This document shows, piece after piece, positions 24,529-32,294 of a stretch of DNA of 64,000 nt; position 1 is the first letter of the stretch; each line of letters starts with the position of its first letter. The notes under the pieces are model-generated. The model searched no databases, was not told the DNA's origin, and saw only the letters and a program-made list of their open reading frames with translations. Both the position numbers and the translations under genes were made by a program. Origin of the DNA: Chloroflexota bacterium (GTDB lineage: Bacteria; Chloroflexota; Dormibacteria; Dormibacterales; Dormibacteraceae); NCBI GenBank assembly GCA_005880915.1, contig VBIW01000048.1, positions 1-64,000 on the forward strand, in the 5' to 3' direction.

Positions 24529-25288
24529 GCTCGACGGAAAAGTCGCCGTCATCACCGGTGCGGCGGGCGGTATCGGACGCGAGGCCGCGATCCTGTTTTC
24601 GGCCGAGGGCGCCCGGGTCTGTGTGGCTGACGTCGGGCGCGAGGCTGGCGAGAAGACCGCGGCAGAATGCCGTGAAGCCTTCTTCTTCGCCGCCGACGTG
24701 AGCGACCCGAAGAGCGTGCAGGCGATGTACGCCGAAACGGAAAAGCGCTACGGCCGGATCGACGTCCTCTACAACAACGCCGGCATCATGCCGCCCGACG
24801 ACGACTCCATCCTGGTGACGGAGCCCGACGCGTGGGACCGCGTCCAGGCCGTGAACGCAAAAGGAGTCTTCCTGTGCTGCAAGTACGGCATCCCGTACCT
24901 GCTCAAGTCGGGCGGAGGTTCGGTGATCAACGTCGCGTCGTTCGTGGCGCTGGTCGGCGCCGCCACGTCGCAGGTCGCGTACACCGCCAGCAAAGGCGCG
25001 GTGCTCTCCATGAGTCGTGAGCTCGGCGTCCAGTTCGCGCGGCAGGGCGTGCGCGTCAACGCGCTGTGCCCCGGGCCCGTGGAAACGCCGCTCTTGATGC
25101 GCATCTTCAACGAGGATCCCGGCGCCTATCAGCGCCGTCGCGTGCACCTCCCGATGGGCCGGCTGGCGAAAGCGCGTGAGATCGCAAACGCCGCACTGTT
25201 TCTCGCCAGTGACGAGTCGAGCTACGTGAACGGCGCCACGTTCCTTGTCGATGGAGGGCTGACCGCCGCCTACGTGACGCCGGAGTAA
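24521..25288 (+). CDS. Short-chain dehydrogenase/reductase
   Basis: 255 residues from GTG 24521, overlapping the ligase gene by 8 bases. Classical SDR: cofactor motif TGAAGGIG, NNAG, NVAS with catalytic serine, YTASK with catalytic tyrosine/lysine, and C-terminal PGPVETPL...DGGLTAAY. The acidic residue at the end of strand 2 (VCVADVG) favours NAD. It could oxidise the hydroxyl or aldehyde-level product of the amine pathway. The longer frame from 24335 was rejected for lack of homology. Confidence 0.88.
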   Translation: MGRLDGKVAVITGAAGGIGREAAILFSAEGARVCVADVGREAGEKTAAECREAFFFAADVSDPKSVQAMYAETEKRYGRIDVLYNNAGIMPPDDDSILVTEPDAWDRVQAVNAKGVFLCCKYGIPYLLKSGGGSVINVASFVALVGAATSQVAYTASKGAVLSMSRELGVQFARQGVRVNALCPGPVETPLLMRIFNEDPGAYQRRRVHLPMGRLAKAREIANAALFLASDESSYVNGATFLVDGGLTAAYVTPE

Positions 25289-25316
25289 CCCTCCTCCGTA
25301 TCTCTTCCTCGTTCCG

Positions 25317-25772
25317 ATGCGCAAAACATTTCTCTTCGTCGCCATGTTGGCCGCCGCCGCGTGCGGGGGCCCCGCCTCGACCGCCTCGACATCACCCTCC
25401 GCGGCGGCGCCGGCTGCGACTGTGTCGGTGGCGACAAACGCGGCGCTGGGCAAGATCCTCGTCGACGGCAGCGGTCGAACGCTCTACCTCTTCGAGGCTG
25501 ACAAAGGGACGGCCTCAACCTGCTACGGCGCATGCGCCGCGTACTGGCCGCCCCTGCTGACCGGGACCGCCCCCCAAGCCGGCGCCGGGGTCAACCCCTC
25601 GCTGCTCGCGACAACCAGGCGCACCGACGGCACGACCGAGGTCACGTACGGCGGCCACCCCCTTTACTACGTCGTCACCGATCACAATCCCGGGGATGCC
25701 ACCGGACAAGGCGTCAACAACTTCGGCGCCCCCTGGGACGTCGTCGGACCGGACGGCAGCCAGGTCGGCTGA
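25317..25772 (+). CDS. Secreted-repeat lipoprotein (COG4315-like)
   Basis: 151 residues. Signal peptide MRKTFLFVAMLAAAACGG with lipobox AAAC, a Thr/Ser/Ala linker, then two repeats of the form LVDGSGRTLYLFEADKGTASTCYGACAAYWPPLLT and ...TEVTYGGHPLYYVVTDHNPGDATGQGVNNFGAPWDVVGPDG, which is the 'secreted repeat of unknown function' lipoprotein family. A TATCTC box 12 bases before the ATG may be its promoter. Extracellular, membrane-anchored, function unknown. Confidence 0.88.
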   Translation: MRKTFLFVAMLAAAACGGPASTASTSPSAAAPAATVSVATNAALGKILVDGSGRTLYLFEADKGTASTCYGACAAYWPPLLTGTAPQAGAGVNPSLLATTRRTDGTTEVTYGGHPLYYVVTDHNPGDATGQGVNNFGAPWDVVGPDGSQVG

Positions 25773-26430
25773 TCCTCGAAGGGGGATAGTCCGGGACGCC
25801 CTCGGCATCGGCATCGCGAGTGGTGCCTACGCGATCTCGTTCGGCGCAATCTCCAGCGCGGCCGGACTCTCGCTGCTCCAGACGTGCGCGCTTTCGGTGC
25901 TGATGTTCACCGGCGCTTCGCAGTTCGCGCTCGTCGGCGTGATCGGCGGGGGTGGGAGCGTGTGGGCAGGCGCAGCGGCGGCTGCACTTCTCGGCTCGCG
26001 CAACGCGCTCTACGGCTTGCGCCTTTCATCCCTGCTCGGCGTCCGCGGCCCGCGCCGCGTCCTGGCCGCTCACTTCGTGATCGACGAGACGACGGCGATG
26101 GCGATCGCCCGCGACGACCCGAGCTTGAGCAGGTTCGCGTTCTGGGCTACGGGCGTGGCTCTTTTCATCCTCTGGAACCTGGGCACCCTCGTCGGAGCGG
26201 TTGCCGCGCATGCGTTTTCGAATCCAAAGGTGCTCGGCCTCGACGCGGCCCCGCCGGCCGCATTCCTCGCGCTTCTGGCGCCGCGGCTGCGGGCACGCGA
26301 GCCGCTGGCGATCGCCATCGCCGCGGCGGTGGTTGCGATAGCCGTGCTTGGGTTCGTGCCCGCGGGCGTGCCGCTCCTCATCGTCGCCGTGCTCGTTTCA
26401 ATCTATGGCGTGCTGAGGACGCAAAGATGA
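25696..26430 (+). CDS. azlC: AzlC-family branched-chain amino acid exporter subunit
   Basis: Frame of up to 244 residues. AzlC homology starts at VRDALGIGIASGAYAISFGAISSAAGLSLLQTCALSVLMFTGASQFA with five to six helices. The start is unclear: the only standard start is ATG 25696, which overlaps the lipoprotein gene by 77 bases and adds 31 unrelated residues; the homologous N-terminus begins near ATA 25786, right after CGAAGGGGG. A non-standard start there is possible. Its stop overlaps azlD (ATGA). AzlC/AzlD pairs export leucine-like amino acids or analogues. Confidence 0.85.
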   Translation: MPPDKASTTSAPPGTSSDRTAARSADPRRGIVRDALGIGIASGAYAISFGAISSAAGLSLLQTCALSVLMFTGASQFALVGVIGGGGSVWAGAAAAALLGSRNALYGLRLSSLLGVRGPRRVLAAHFVIDETTAMAIARDDPSLSRFAFWATGVALFILWNLGTLVGAVAAHAFSNPKVLGLDAAPPAAFLALLAPRLRAREPLAIAIAAAVVAIAVLGFVPAGVPLLIVAVLVSIYGVLRTQR

Positions 26431-26726
26431 TCTGGGCCGGGGTCCTCGTTGCTTCGGTCTCCTGCTATGCGCTCAAGCTGGCCGGACTATCCCTTCCGCA
26501 GCGCTGGCTTCAGGACCCACGCGTCCAGAGCACCGTGCCGTTGATCCCGATCGCGCTGCTCGCCTCGCTCGTGGCGACACAGACGTTCTCGACCGGGCAC
26601 CACCTGGTCCTTGACGTGCGGGCCGCCGCCCTCGGCGTGGCCGTAATCGCCGTCGTGCTGCGTGCGCCCTTCCTCATCGTGGTCGTGGTCGCAGCGGCCA
26701 CCGCAGCCCTCCTCCGCCTCCTTTAA
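26427..26726 (+). CDS. azlD: AzlD-family branched-chain amino acid exporter subunit
   Basis: 99 residues with four hydrophobic segments, typical of AzlD: MIWAGVLVASVSCYALKLAGLSLPQRWLQDPRVQSTVPLIPIALLASLVATQTF. ATG overlaps the azlC stop. Obligate partner of AzlC in exporting branched-chain amino acids and analogues. Its stop at 26724 coincides with the -10 box of the next gene. Confidence 0.85.
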   Translation: MIWAGVLVASVSCYALKLAGLSLPQRWLQDPRVQSTVPLIPIALLASLVATQTFSTGHHLVLDVRAAALGVAVIAVVLRAPFLIVVVVAAATAALLRLL

Positions 26727-26729
26727 TCT
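26724..26729 (+). promoter_or_regulatory. -10 box before the MFS gene
   Basis: TAATCT overlaps the azlD stop and ends 6 bases before ATC 26736, the same spacing as other leaderless starts in this window. Confidence 0.4.
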
Positions 26730-26735
26730 CGGCGT

Positions 26736-27956
26736 ATCGCGACACCGCTGCGAGCCAACCGGGACTTCCAGCTGCTGTGGGCGGGTCAGGCCATCTCAGT
26801 GGTGGGCTCGCGGACGTCGCAGATCGCCTACCCGCTGCTTGTGCTCGCCATGACCGGTTCGCCCGCGACCGCCGGATTGGTCGGTTTCGTCGGCACGGTG
26901 CCTTACATCCTGTTTCAGCTGCCCGCCGGCGCCGTCATGGACCGCGTGAACCGGCGGAGGTTGATGATCGCCTGCGACATCGTGCGCATGGTCGCACTGG
27001 GCAGCATCCCACTCGCGGCATGGCTGGGCCGGCTCACCATCGTGCAGATCACGATCGTCGCTTTCATCGAGGGCGCCATGTTCGTGTTCTTTCGGCTGGG
27101 CGAGGTGGCGGCGGTCCGGATCGTGGTTCCGCCCGAGCAGCACTCGGCCGCCCTCGCGCAAAACGAAGGGCGGCTCAGGGCGGCCACGCTGCTGGGCAAT
27201 CCGATCGGCGGTTTCCTTTTCGACGCCGGGCGCACGGTGCCGTTTCTGGCAGATGCGGTGACCTACGTCGCATCGCTCGTCACACTCCTGCTGATTCGTG
27301 CGCCGTTCGAGGAGGCGCGCACAGACGCACCCCGGCGTGTGCTGACTGAGATCCAGGAGGGAATCCGGTGGCTGTGGGGCCAGCACTACATCCTGATCAC
27401 GAACCTCGCTGCGTCTGCGACCAACGGCTTGATCCAGATCGTGATCCTGGTCGTCATCGTCGCTGAGCGGCAGCGGGGCGCTTCGGGCACCATCATCGGG
27501 TTGGTCCTGGCGGGGTTCGGCGTCGGCGGCGTGGCCGGCTCTCTATCTGGCGGGTGGCTGGCGAAACGGCTTCGACCGAATACCGTCGTCCTCATCGCGT
27601 TGTGGGTCTGGGCGACATTGACCGCGGCCATCGGCGTGGTGGGCAACCCGATCTTGTTGACGGCCCTGCTGGCGAGCCTGGCGTTCATGGGGGCGGTGTG
27701 GAACATCGCTAATGGCACGATCTACTACCGGCTCATTCCTGATCGGCTGATCGCGAGGGTTTCGAGTGTCGGGTCGCTCACCGCTTTCGGCGCGCTCCCG
27801 CTCGGAGCCCTCGCGGGTGGATTGCTTGTCCAATGGTTCGGCCCGGTCACGGCCGGAGTCATCGCCGGGGCGGGCATGCTGCTGATTGCATTGCTCACCA
27901 CAGCCGCTCCCAGCGTTCGCCGGGGGCCTGCGATGTCGGCCGCGGCCGGTTCATGA
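26736..27956 (+). CDS. Major facilitator superfamily transporter
   Basis: About 406 residues, twelve helices, MFS_3-type exporter. The family's N-terminal LRANRDFQLLWAGQAISVVGS is in frame upstream of the first standard start (GTG 26799), which would remove it and cut into helix 1. The only codons between the in-frame stop at 26724 and this motif that could begin the protein are ATC 26736 and CTG 26748; ATC is 6 bases from the TAATCT box and gives the natural-looking start I-A-T-P-L-R. Non-standard initiation is therefore likely. Stop overlaps the GNAT gene (ATGA). Confidence 0.82.
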   Translation: MATPLRANRDFQLLWAGQAISVVGSRTSQIAYPLLVLAMTGSPATAGLVGFVGTVPYILFQLPAGAVMDRVNRRRLMIACDIVRMVALGSIPLAAWLGRLTIVQITIVAFIEGAMFVFFRLGEVAAVRIVVPPEQHSAALAQNEGRLRAATLLGNPIGGFLFDAGRTVPFLADAVTYVASLVTLLLIRAPFEEARTDAPRRVLTEIQEGIRWLWGQHYILITNLAASATNGLIQIVILVVIVAERQRGASGTIIGLVLAGFGVGGVAGSLSGGWLAKRLRPNTVVLIALWVWATLTAAIGVVGNPILLTALLASLAFMGAVWNIANGTIYYRLIPDRLIARVSSVGSLTAFGALPLGALAGGLLVQWFGPVTAGVIAGAGMLLIALLTTAAPSVRRGPAMSAAAGS

Positions 27957-28387
27957 TCCGCGTCGAGGTTGTCCCCGAGGCGACGCCGGAGCTTCAGTCG
28001 TCCCTGGCGCGGCTCCTGCCGCAGCTCAACCCGAACCTCGAGGTGCCGGACATGGACCGGCTGCGGCGCCTCGTCGCCGACCCCGCGGTCACTCTCCTTC
28101 TGGCGAGAGACGGCGATGAGGTCGTCGGCACGACCACGGTCATCGTCTACACCACTCCGTTCTGGATCAAGGCACGCCTCGACGAAGTCGTGGTCGACGA
28201 TTCCGCCCGCGGCAAGGGGGTCGGCGAGGCGCTGGTCAAGGCGGCGCTGGACGTCGGACGCGAGCGTGGCGCCCAGGTTGCTGAGCTGCAGTCAGGACGC
28301 GGCCCCGCGCGCGAGGCAGCGCACAGGCTCTACCTGAGGCTGGGCTTCAGGATCCGGGACTCCGACGTGATGAGGATCGTGCTTTAA
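27953..28387 (+). CDS. GNAT-family N-acetyltransferase
   Basis: 144 residues from ATG 27953, overlapping the MFS stop. Acetyl-CoA-binding motif A is VVVDDSARGKGVGEALVKAALDVG, preceded by LLLARDGDEVVGTTTVIV and followed by AHRLYLRLGFRIRDSDVMRIVL. Acceptor unknown. Translational coupling with an exporter suggests a resistance or export-linked modification, but the coupling alone proves nothing. Confidence 0.87.
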   Translation: MIRVEVVPEATPELQSSLARLLPQLNPNLEVPDMDRLRRLVADPAVTLLLARDGDEVVGTTTVIVYTTPFWIKARLDEVVVDDSARGKGVGEALVKAALDVGRERGAQVAELQSGRGPAREAAHRLYLRLGFRIRDSDVMRIVL

Positions 28388-28416
28388 GGGTCGCGGCGGC
28401 TGCGAAAACCAGGGCA

Positions 28417-28455
28417 ACCTGATTTTCAGGTATCGAGTTGCGCGGGTTCAGGTAT
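28417..28455 (+). promoter_or_regulatory. Repeat elements upstream of the LuxR-type gene
   Basis: ACCTGA-TTT-TCAGGT forms a palindrome at 28417-28431. TTCAGGTAT occurs at 28425-28433 and again at 28447-28455, a 22-base interval (two helical turns). The arrangement suits a dimeric helix-turn-helix regulator, possibly the product of the gene at 28543 or another. Confidence 0.35.
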
Positions 28456-28542
28456 TCCTCACCTTTTGGCCGCACCCTCCCGATTTCTACTCTGGTCCCA
28501 CCGCTTGCGAACCCGGCCGAGCCAGATTGAGGAGGTGCTGAG

Positions 28543-28791
28543 ATGGAGGCTGCAGAACAGTTTGGAATGGACGCCGAGGCGCTGCCGATCCGACTCCGAA
28601 CGAGCTTTGGTCAGCTCTCGCGGCGAGAGGTGCAAGTGCTCGATCACCTCCGGCTTGGGCTTACGAACCGCCAGATTGCCCAGAGACTGTTCGTCTCCAC
28701 GAACACCGTGAACAAGCACGTGCATCAGGTGCTCAGGAAGCTCAACGTAGACAATCGAGTGCAGGCGGCGATTCATCCACAAGCGTGGTGA
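28543..28791 (+). CDS. Small stand-alone LuxR-type DNA-binding protein
   Basis: 82 residues that are almost all a GerE/LuxR helix-turn-helix: LSRREVQVLDHLRLGLTNRQIAQRLFVSTNTVNKHVHQVLRKLNVDNRVQAAI. No receiver or ligand domain precedes it; the preceding frame has none. ATG at 28543 has GAGGAGGTG upstream. Such short proteins can bind DNA on their own or act with partners. The repeats at 28417-28455 may be its sites. Confidence 0.85.
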   Translation: MEAAEQFGMDAEALPIRLRTSFGQLSRREVQVLDHLRLGLTNRQIAQRLFVSTNTVNKHVHQVLRKLNVDNRVQAAIHPQAW

Positions 28792-28825
28792 GCTGACCTG
28801 ACGGTCCCTCCGCAGTGGCTTGCGA

Positions 28826-28831
28826 TAGATT
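28826..28831 (+). promoter_or_regulatory. -10 box before the alpha/beta hydrolase
   Basis: TAGATT ends 8 bases before ATG 28840; no ribosome site is present. Confidence 0.35.
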
Positions 28832-28839
28832 GATGTCGA

Positions 28840-29640
28840 ATGAGCAAACCGAGCACCTCCATGGTTGCGCGCGTGAACGGCATCGACCTCGCCTACCAGG
28901 ATCTCGGTACGGGCTCCTCCCTCGTGCTGCTGCACGGCGGCTTCGGGTCCGTCGAGATGTTCGGGCCCAACGTCGATCTTCTTGCGGCTCGACATCGCGT
29001 TATCGGAGTGGATCTTCAGTCCCACGGGCGCTCGCCGGCCGCCGATCGACCCATGCGCTTCGAGACCATGGCTGACGACATCGCGGCGCTGATCACGGAG
29101 CTCAAGCTCGAGCGGACCGCGATCATGGGATTTTCGCTAGGCGGTGCGGTCGCATTGCGCACTGCGATCCAGCATCCTGCGCTCGTCTCACGACTCGTCC
29201 TTGTCTCGACCGTCTTCAAGCGAAGCGGTTGGTATCCGGAGATGACCGCGGGCATGGATGCGATGGGTCCCGAGACGGCGGAGCCGTTGAAGCACAGCCC
29301 GATGTACCAAGACTATGTGCAGATCGCGCCGCGTCAGGAGGACTGGCCGGTGCTCGTGACGCAGCTCGCGGCCGCCTTGAAGATCGATTACGACTGGTCA
29401 GGCGACGTCGCCACGCTGCCGATGCCGGTCATGATCGTGATCGGTGATGCGGACGGAGTCCCGCCATCTCACGCGGTCGATTTCTTCGGCCTGCTGGGCG
29501 GGGGGAAGCGTGACGCCAACTGGGACCACTCGGGCATGACCCACCATCGCCTCGCAGTGCTGCCGGGGCTGACGCACTACGACATCAACATGAGCCCGAC
29601 GCTTGCTCAGGCGATCATCCCGTTCCTCGACGGTGCGTAA
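28840..29640 (+). CDS. Alpha/beta hydrolase
   Basis: 266 residues. Oxyanion motif HGGFGSVE, nucleophile elbow GFSLGG, an acidic residue near VIGDADG and histidine in PGLTHYD near the C-terminus complete the triad. The LLHGGFGS...GVDLQSHGRSP pattern is the common esterase/haloperoxidase-like type. ATG 28840 (leaderless) or 28861 may be used. Substrate cannot be assigned. It stands alone between the LuxR gene and a convergent hypothetical gene. Confidence 0.86.
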   Translation: MSKPSTSMVARVNGIDLAYQDLGTGSSLVLLHGGFGSVEMFGPNVDLLAARHRVIGVDLQSHGRSPAADRPMRFETMADDIAALITELKLERTAIMGFSLGGAVALRTAIQHPALVSRLVLVSTVFKRSGWYPEMTAGMDAMGPETAEPLKHSPMYQDYVQIAPRQEDWPVLVTQLAAALKIDYDWSGDVATLPMPVMIVIGDADGVPPSHAVDFFGLLGGGKRDANWDHSGMTHHRLAVLPGLTHYDINMSPTLAQAIIPFLDGA

Positions 29641-29727
29641 GAGCACTCGCCTGCCCGACTGCAATCGGTTGGACGGCTTCAGGTGCTGCCGCGATGTAGG
29701 CGTCGCCATCCGTAATCTGCTGAGTCA

Positions 29728-30447
29728 TCACTCTTCCAACCACAGTTTCTCGCTGCTCAGACCGGCCCGTCTGATCGCCGAGCCGTCCACCTCCACGACG
29801 GCGTCTGGAACACCGCCGGCTGGCCACTTGCACGTGATCGCCAGCGGCCCATCCGGGGGCAGTGGGCAGATCCAGTAATTCATGTCCCAACGTTTTCCGC
29901 CGCCACCTCCGCTACTCGGGCCGATGATGGGCCCGGCAGGCGTGGGCGGGTTCTCGCCCTCATGCCACGCTCTGTACCAATCCAGCACTGGGCTCGACAG
30001 TCCACGGCCGGACATGCTCGTCGCCCGCCCATCAGAGAAACGTATGCCGAGGTCGAGGCTCATCTCGTCGCTCAGCCTCCCAGACGGGCGTCCGCGCACC
30101 GGCAGAGTGCGCATCCACTCCGGCTCCTCCTTTCTCCTGATGCCTACGCCGAGGCTGAACCCAGTGGTGAACGCCACGCAGTCGGTGAGGATGACGACGG
30201 CCTCTGGGCCCGCGGATAGCCTGCGCTGCATGGTCAGCCCGACGCCCAACTCGTCATCAGGCGGCCCCATCCACGGCTGACGCGGGACCGGGCGGGGGGG
30301 CGGAGCCGGCGGCGGGCTGAATCGGTACCACCAGCGTTTCCACCGTGGCGTGCCTGCCGGAATGTAAACAGGCGCATACCCAGTCCAGTGCGGGCGGCCC
30401 GTCAGTACGGACGCCAACCACCACCGCCACCCGGCGATTCGGTTCAT
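29728..30447 (-). CDS. Conserved hypothetical protein, Pro-rich N-terminus
   Basis: 239 residues. N-terminal Trp/Pro/Arg-rich stretch (PAGTPRWKRWWYRFSPPPAPPPRPVPRQPWMGPPDDELG), then a beta-rich domain with TDCVAFTTGFSLGVGIRR and a C-terminal GGGGGKRWDMNYWICPLPPDGPLAITCKWPA segment. I recall similar proteins in Actinobacteria annotated only as hypothetical. No signal peptide or membrane helix. Downstream of pepF with a 9-base gap on the same strand, so perhaps in one transcript. Confidence 0.65.
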   Translation of the reverse strand: MNRIAGWRWWLASVLTGRPHWTGYAPVYIPAGTPRWKRWWYRFSPPPAPPPRPVPRQPWMGPPDDELGVGLTMQRRLSAGPEAVVILTDCVAFTTGFSLGVGIRRKEEPEWMRTLPVRGRPSGRLSDEMSLDLGIRFSDGRATSMSGRGLSSPVLDWYRAWHEGENPPTPAGPIIGPSSGGGGGKRWDMNYWICPLPPDGPLAITCKWPAGGVPDAVVEVDGSAIRRAGLSSEKLWLEE

Positions 30448-30456
30448 CAGCAGAGC

Positions 30457-32280
30457 TCAGGTTCGAGCCTGAGTCAGGGCCTCCAGCCTGTCAACCATCG
30501 AGGACATGGTCGCGAAGGCCGCTTCGACGGGCGCGGGCGAGGTCATGTCGACGCCGGCCATGCGCAGTCCTTCCAGCGGATACATCGACCCAGCGCTCTT
30601 CAGGAACGAGAGGTAGGACTCGACCGCCTGCCGGTCACCGGACGCGACTTGGCCGGCCAGATGGTCCGCCGCTGCGATGCCGGTCGCGTACTGGTACACG
30701 TAGAAGTTGCTGTAGAGGTGGGTGTGGAACTGCGCCCAGGTCGAGCCGATTCTCGCGCGGTCGCGCTCGCTGACGTCGACCTCCGACCCATAGACCTCCT
30801 CCATCAGGTCGGCCATCAGATTGTTCAGGTACTCCGCCGTGATCGCCGCTCCTCGCTCAGCGTGTTGATGGATCTCGAGCTCGAGGCGGGCAAGCGACGG
30901 CATGATGAAGAAGTAGCGATAGAAATTGGACATCGCCTCTTCGATCACCGCGATCTGAAACGCGGGATCGGACTTGGTCGCCAGAAGGTGGCGCCGCGTC
31001 AAGGCCTGGTGCATGTTCGATGCGACCTCGGCCTGGAACAGGCCGTAGTTCGAGTAGATGTAGGGCTGCGAGCGCCACGCCAGGTACGAATGCATCGAGT
31101 GGCCGAGCTCGTGGGCCAGGGTGCTCATCGAGAAGATGTCGTCGTTGTAGCTCATGAAGATGAAGGGCTTGGTGTCCACGGCGCCGCTCGAGAAGGCGCC
31201 CATTCGCTTGCCCTGGTTGGGGTACACGTCGACCCACCGTCCCTGCATCGCGCCTTCGCGTAAGACCTTCACGTACTCGTCACCGAGCGACGCGACGCCC
31301 TCTGCGATCCAGTCCACCGCCTGCTCGTAAGGCACCTTCAGCTCGGTCGCGCCAAGCTGCGCCCGCGTGTCGTACGGCCTCAGGACCTCGAGTCCGAGCG
31401 CCTGGCGGCGGACACGCCAGTAGCGATGCCAGATGCCGACGTTGTCCCGAAACGTCCGCAGCACGTTGTGGAACACCTCCACCGGGATGTGGCCGGGCTC
31501 GAGCGCCGCCTCCAGAGAGGACGTGTACCCGCGGGCGCGCGCGAAGAAGAGGTCGCGCTTGACCCCTCCTGCCAGGCTGGCGGCCATCGCGTGCTGCATT
31601 CGGAGGTGCTCGTCGGCGTAGCTCTCAAATGCGGTCCTTCGCACCTCGCGATCGGCATGCGTCAGGAGCGAAGCGATGGTTCCCTGGGCGACCTCCCGAA
31701 GGTCGCCGTCCGAACCGACGGCGGGAGCGAACTTGAGGTCAGTATTGGCCAGCACGCCGTGCGCGGACAATGCGGTGGCGAGTGGGTCTGAGACCTGCGT
31801 CAGCACCTCCTCCACCTCCGCGCTCCGGATTCGCGTCTGGAGCTTCTCGAGCCTGTCGAAGTAGTGGCCCAGGTGCGATAGCCGCGGCGATGATGCGATC
31901 CACTGGCGCAGCTTCGGCAGTCCGATGGCGAGCATTTCCGGGACGGCGAATGAGGCGGCTGCACCCAGCTTCGCCGCGGTCGTGCGCGTGCGGTCGGCGC
32001 GGGCGGCCGCACGCTGGTCACCGACGTCGACCGAATAGGCCATGGTGCTGTAGACCATCACCCTGGCCATCAGGCGGCGGGCCCGCTCGATGGCGTCGAA
32101 CCAGTCGGCGAGGGAGTCGGGTGAGTCGCCGAGGTGGCCCTTGAACTCCTCGAGGTCGGGAAGCCGCGACACGATGGAGTCGACAGCCTCCTCCCAGGCG
32201 GCTTCGTCGGCGAACACGCTCTCGCTGTCCCAGGTCGAGCGCTTGTCCACCGCGGAGCGCGCGGGCAGCGATCTGGTCAC
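30457..32280 (-). CDS. pepF: Oligoendopeptidase F (M3 metallopeptidase)
   Basis: 607 residues, the normal PepF size. Zinc-binding TLAHELGHSMHS with catalytic glutamate, the downstream zinc glutamate in QAEVASNMHQAL, and N-terminal helical domain ending in YSTMAYSVDVGDQ. Cytoplasmic zinc enzyme that cleaves oligopeptides of roughly 7-17 residues. GTG start at 32280 has TACTAA 6 bases upstream (leaderless-like). Divergent from an alpha/beta hydrolase with only a 14-base gap. Confidence 0.94.
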   Translation of the reverse strand: MTRSLPARSAVDKRSTWDSESVFADEAAWEEAVDSIVSRLPDLEEFKGHLGDSPDSLADWFDAIERARRLMARVMVYSTMAYSVDVGDQRAAARADRTRTTAAKLGAAASFAVPEMLAIGLPKLRQWIASSPRLSHLGHYFDRLEKLQTRIRSAEVEEVLTQVSDPLATALSAHGVLANTDLKFAPAVGSDGDLREVAQGTIASLLTHADREVRRTAFESYADEHLRMQHAMAASLAGGVKRDLFFARARGYTSSLEAALEPGHIPVEVFHNVLRTFRDNVGIWHRYWRVRRQALGLEVLRPYDTRAQLGATELKVPYEQAVDWIAEGVASLGDEYVKVLREGAMQGRWVDVYPNQGKRMGAFSSGAVDTKPFIFMSYNDDIFSMSTLAHELGHSMHSYLAWRSQPYIYSNYGLFQAEVASNMHQALTRRHLLATKSDPAFQIAVIEEAMSNFYRYFFIMPSLARLELEIHQHAERGAAITAEYLNNLMADLMEEVYGSEVDVSERDRARIGSTWAQFHTHLYSNFYVYQYATGIAAADHLAGQVASGDRQAVESYLSFLKSAGSMYPLEGLRMAGVDMTSPAPVEAAFATMSSMVDRLEALTQART

Positions 32281-32294
32281 GGTGGATTAGTAGC

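Noticed and set aside
23074-24555. 493-residue minus-strand frame
   Set aside because: Antisense to the GS-like ligase and C26 hydrolase; composition typical of a shadow frame.
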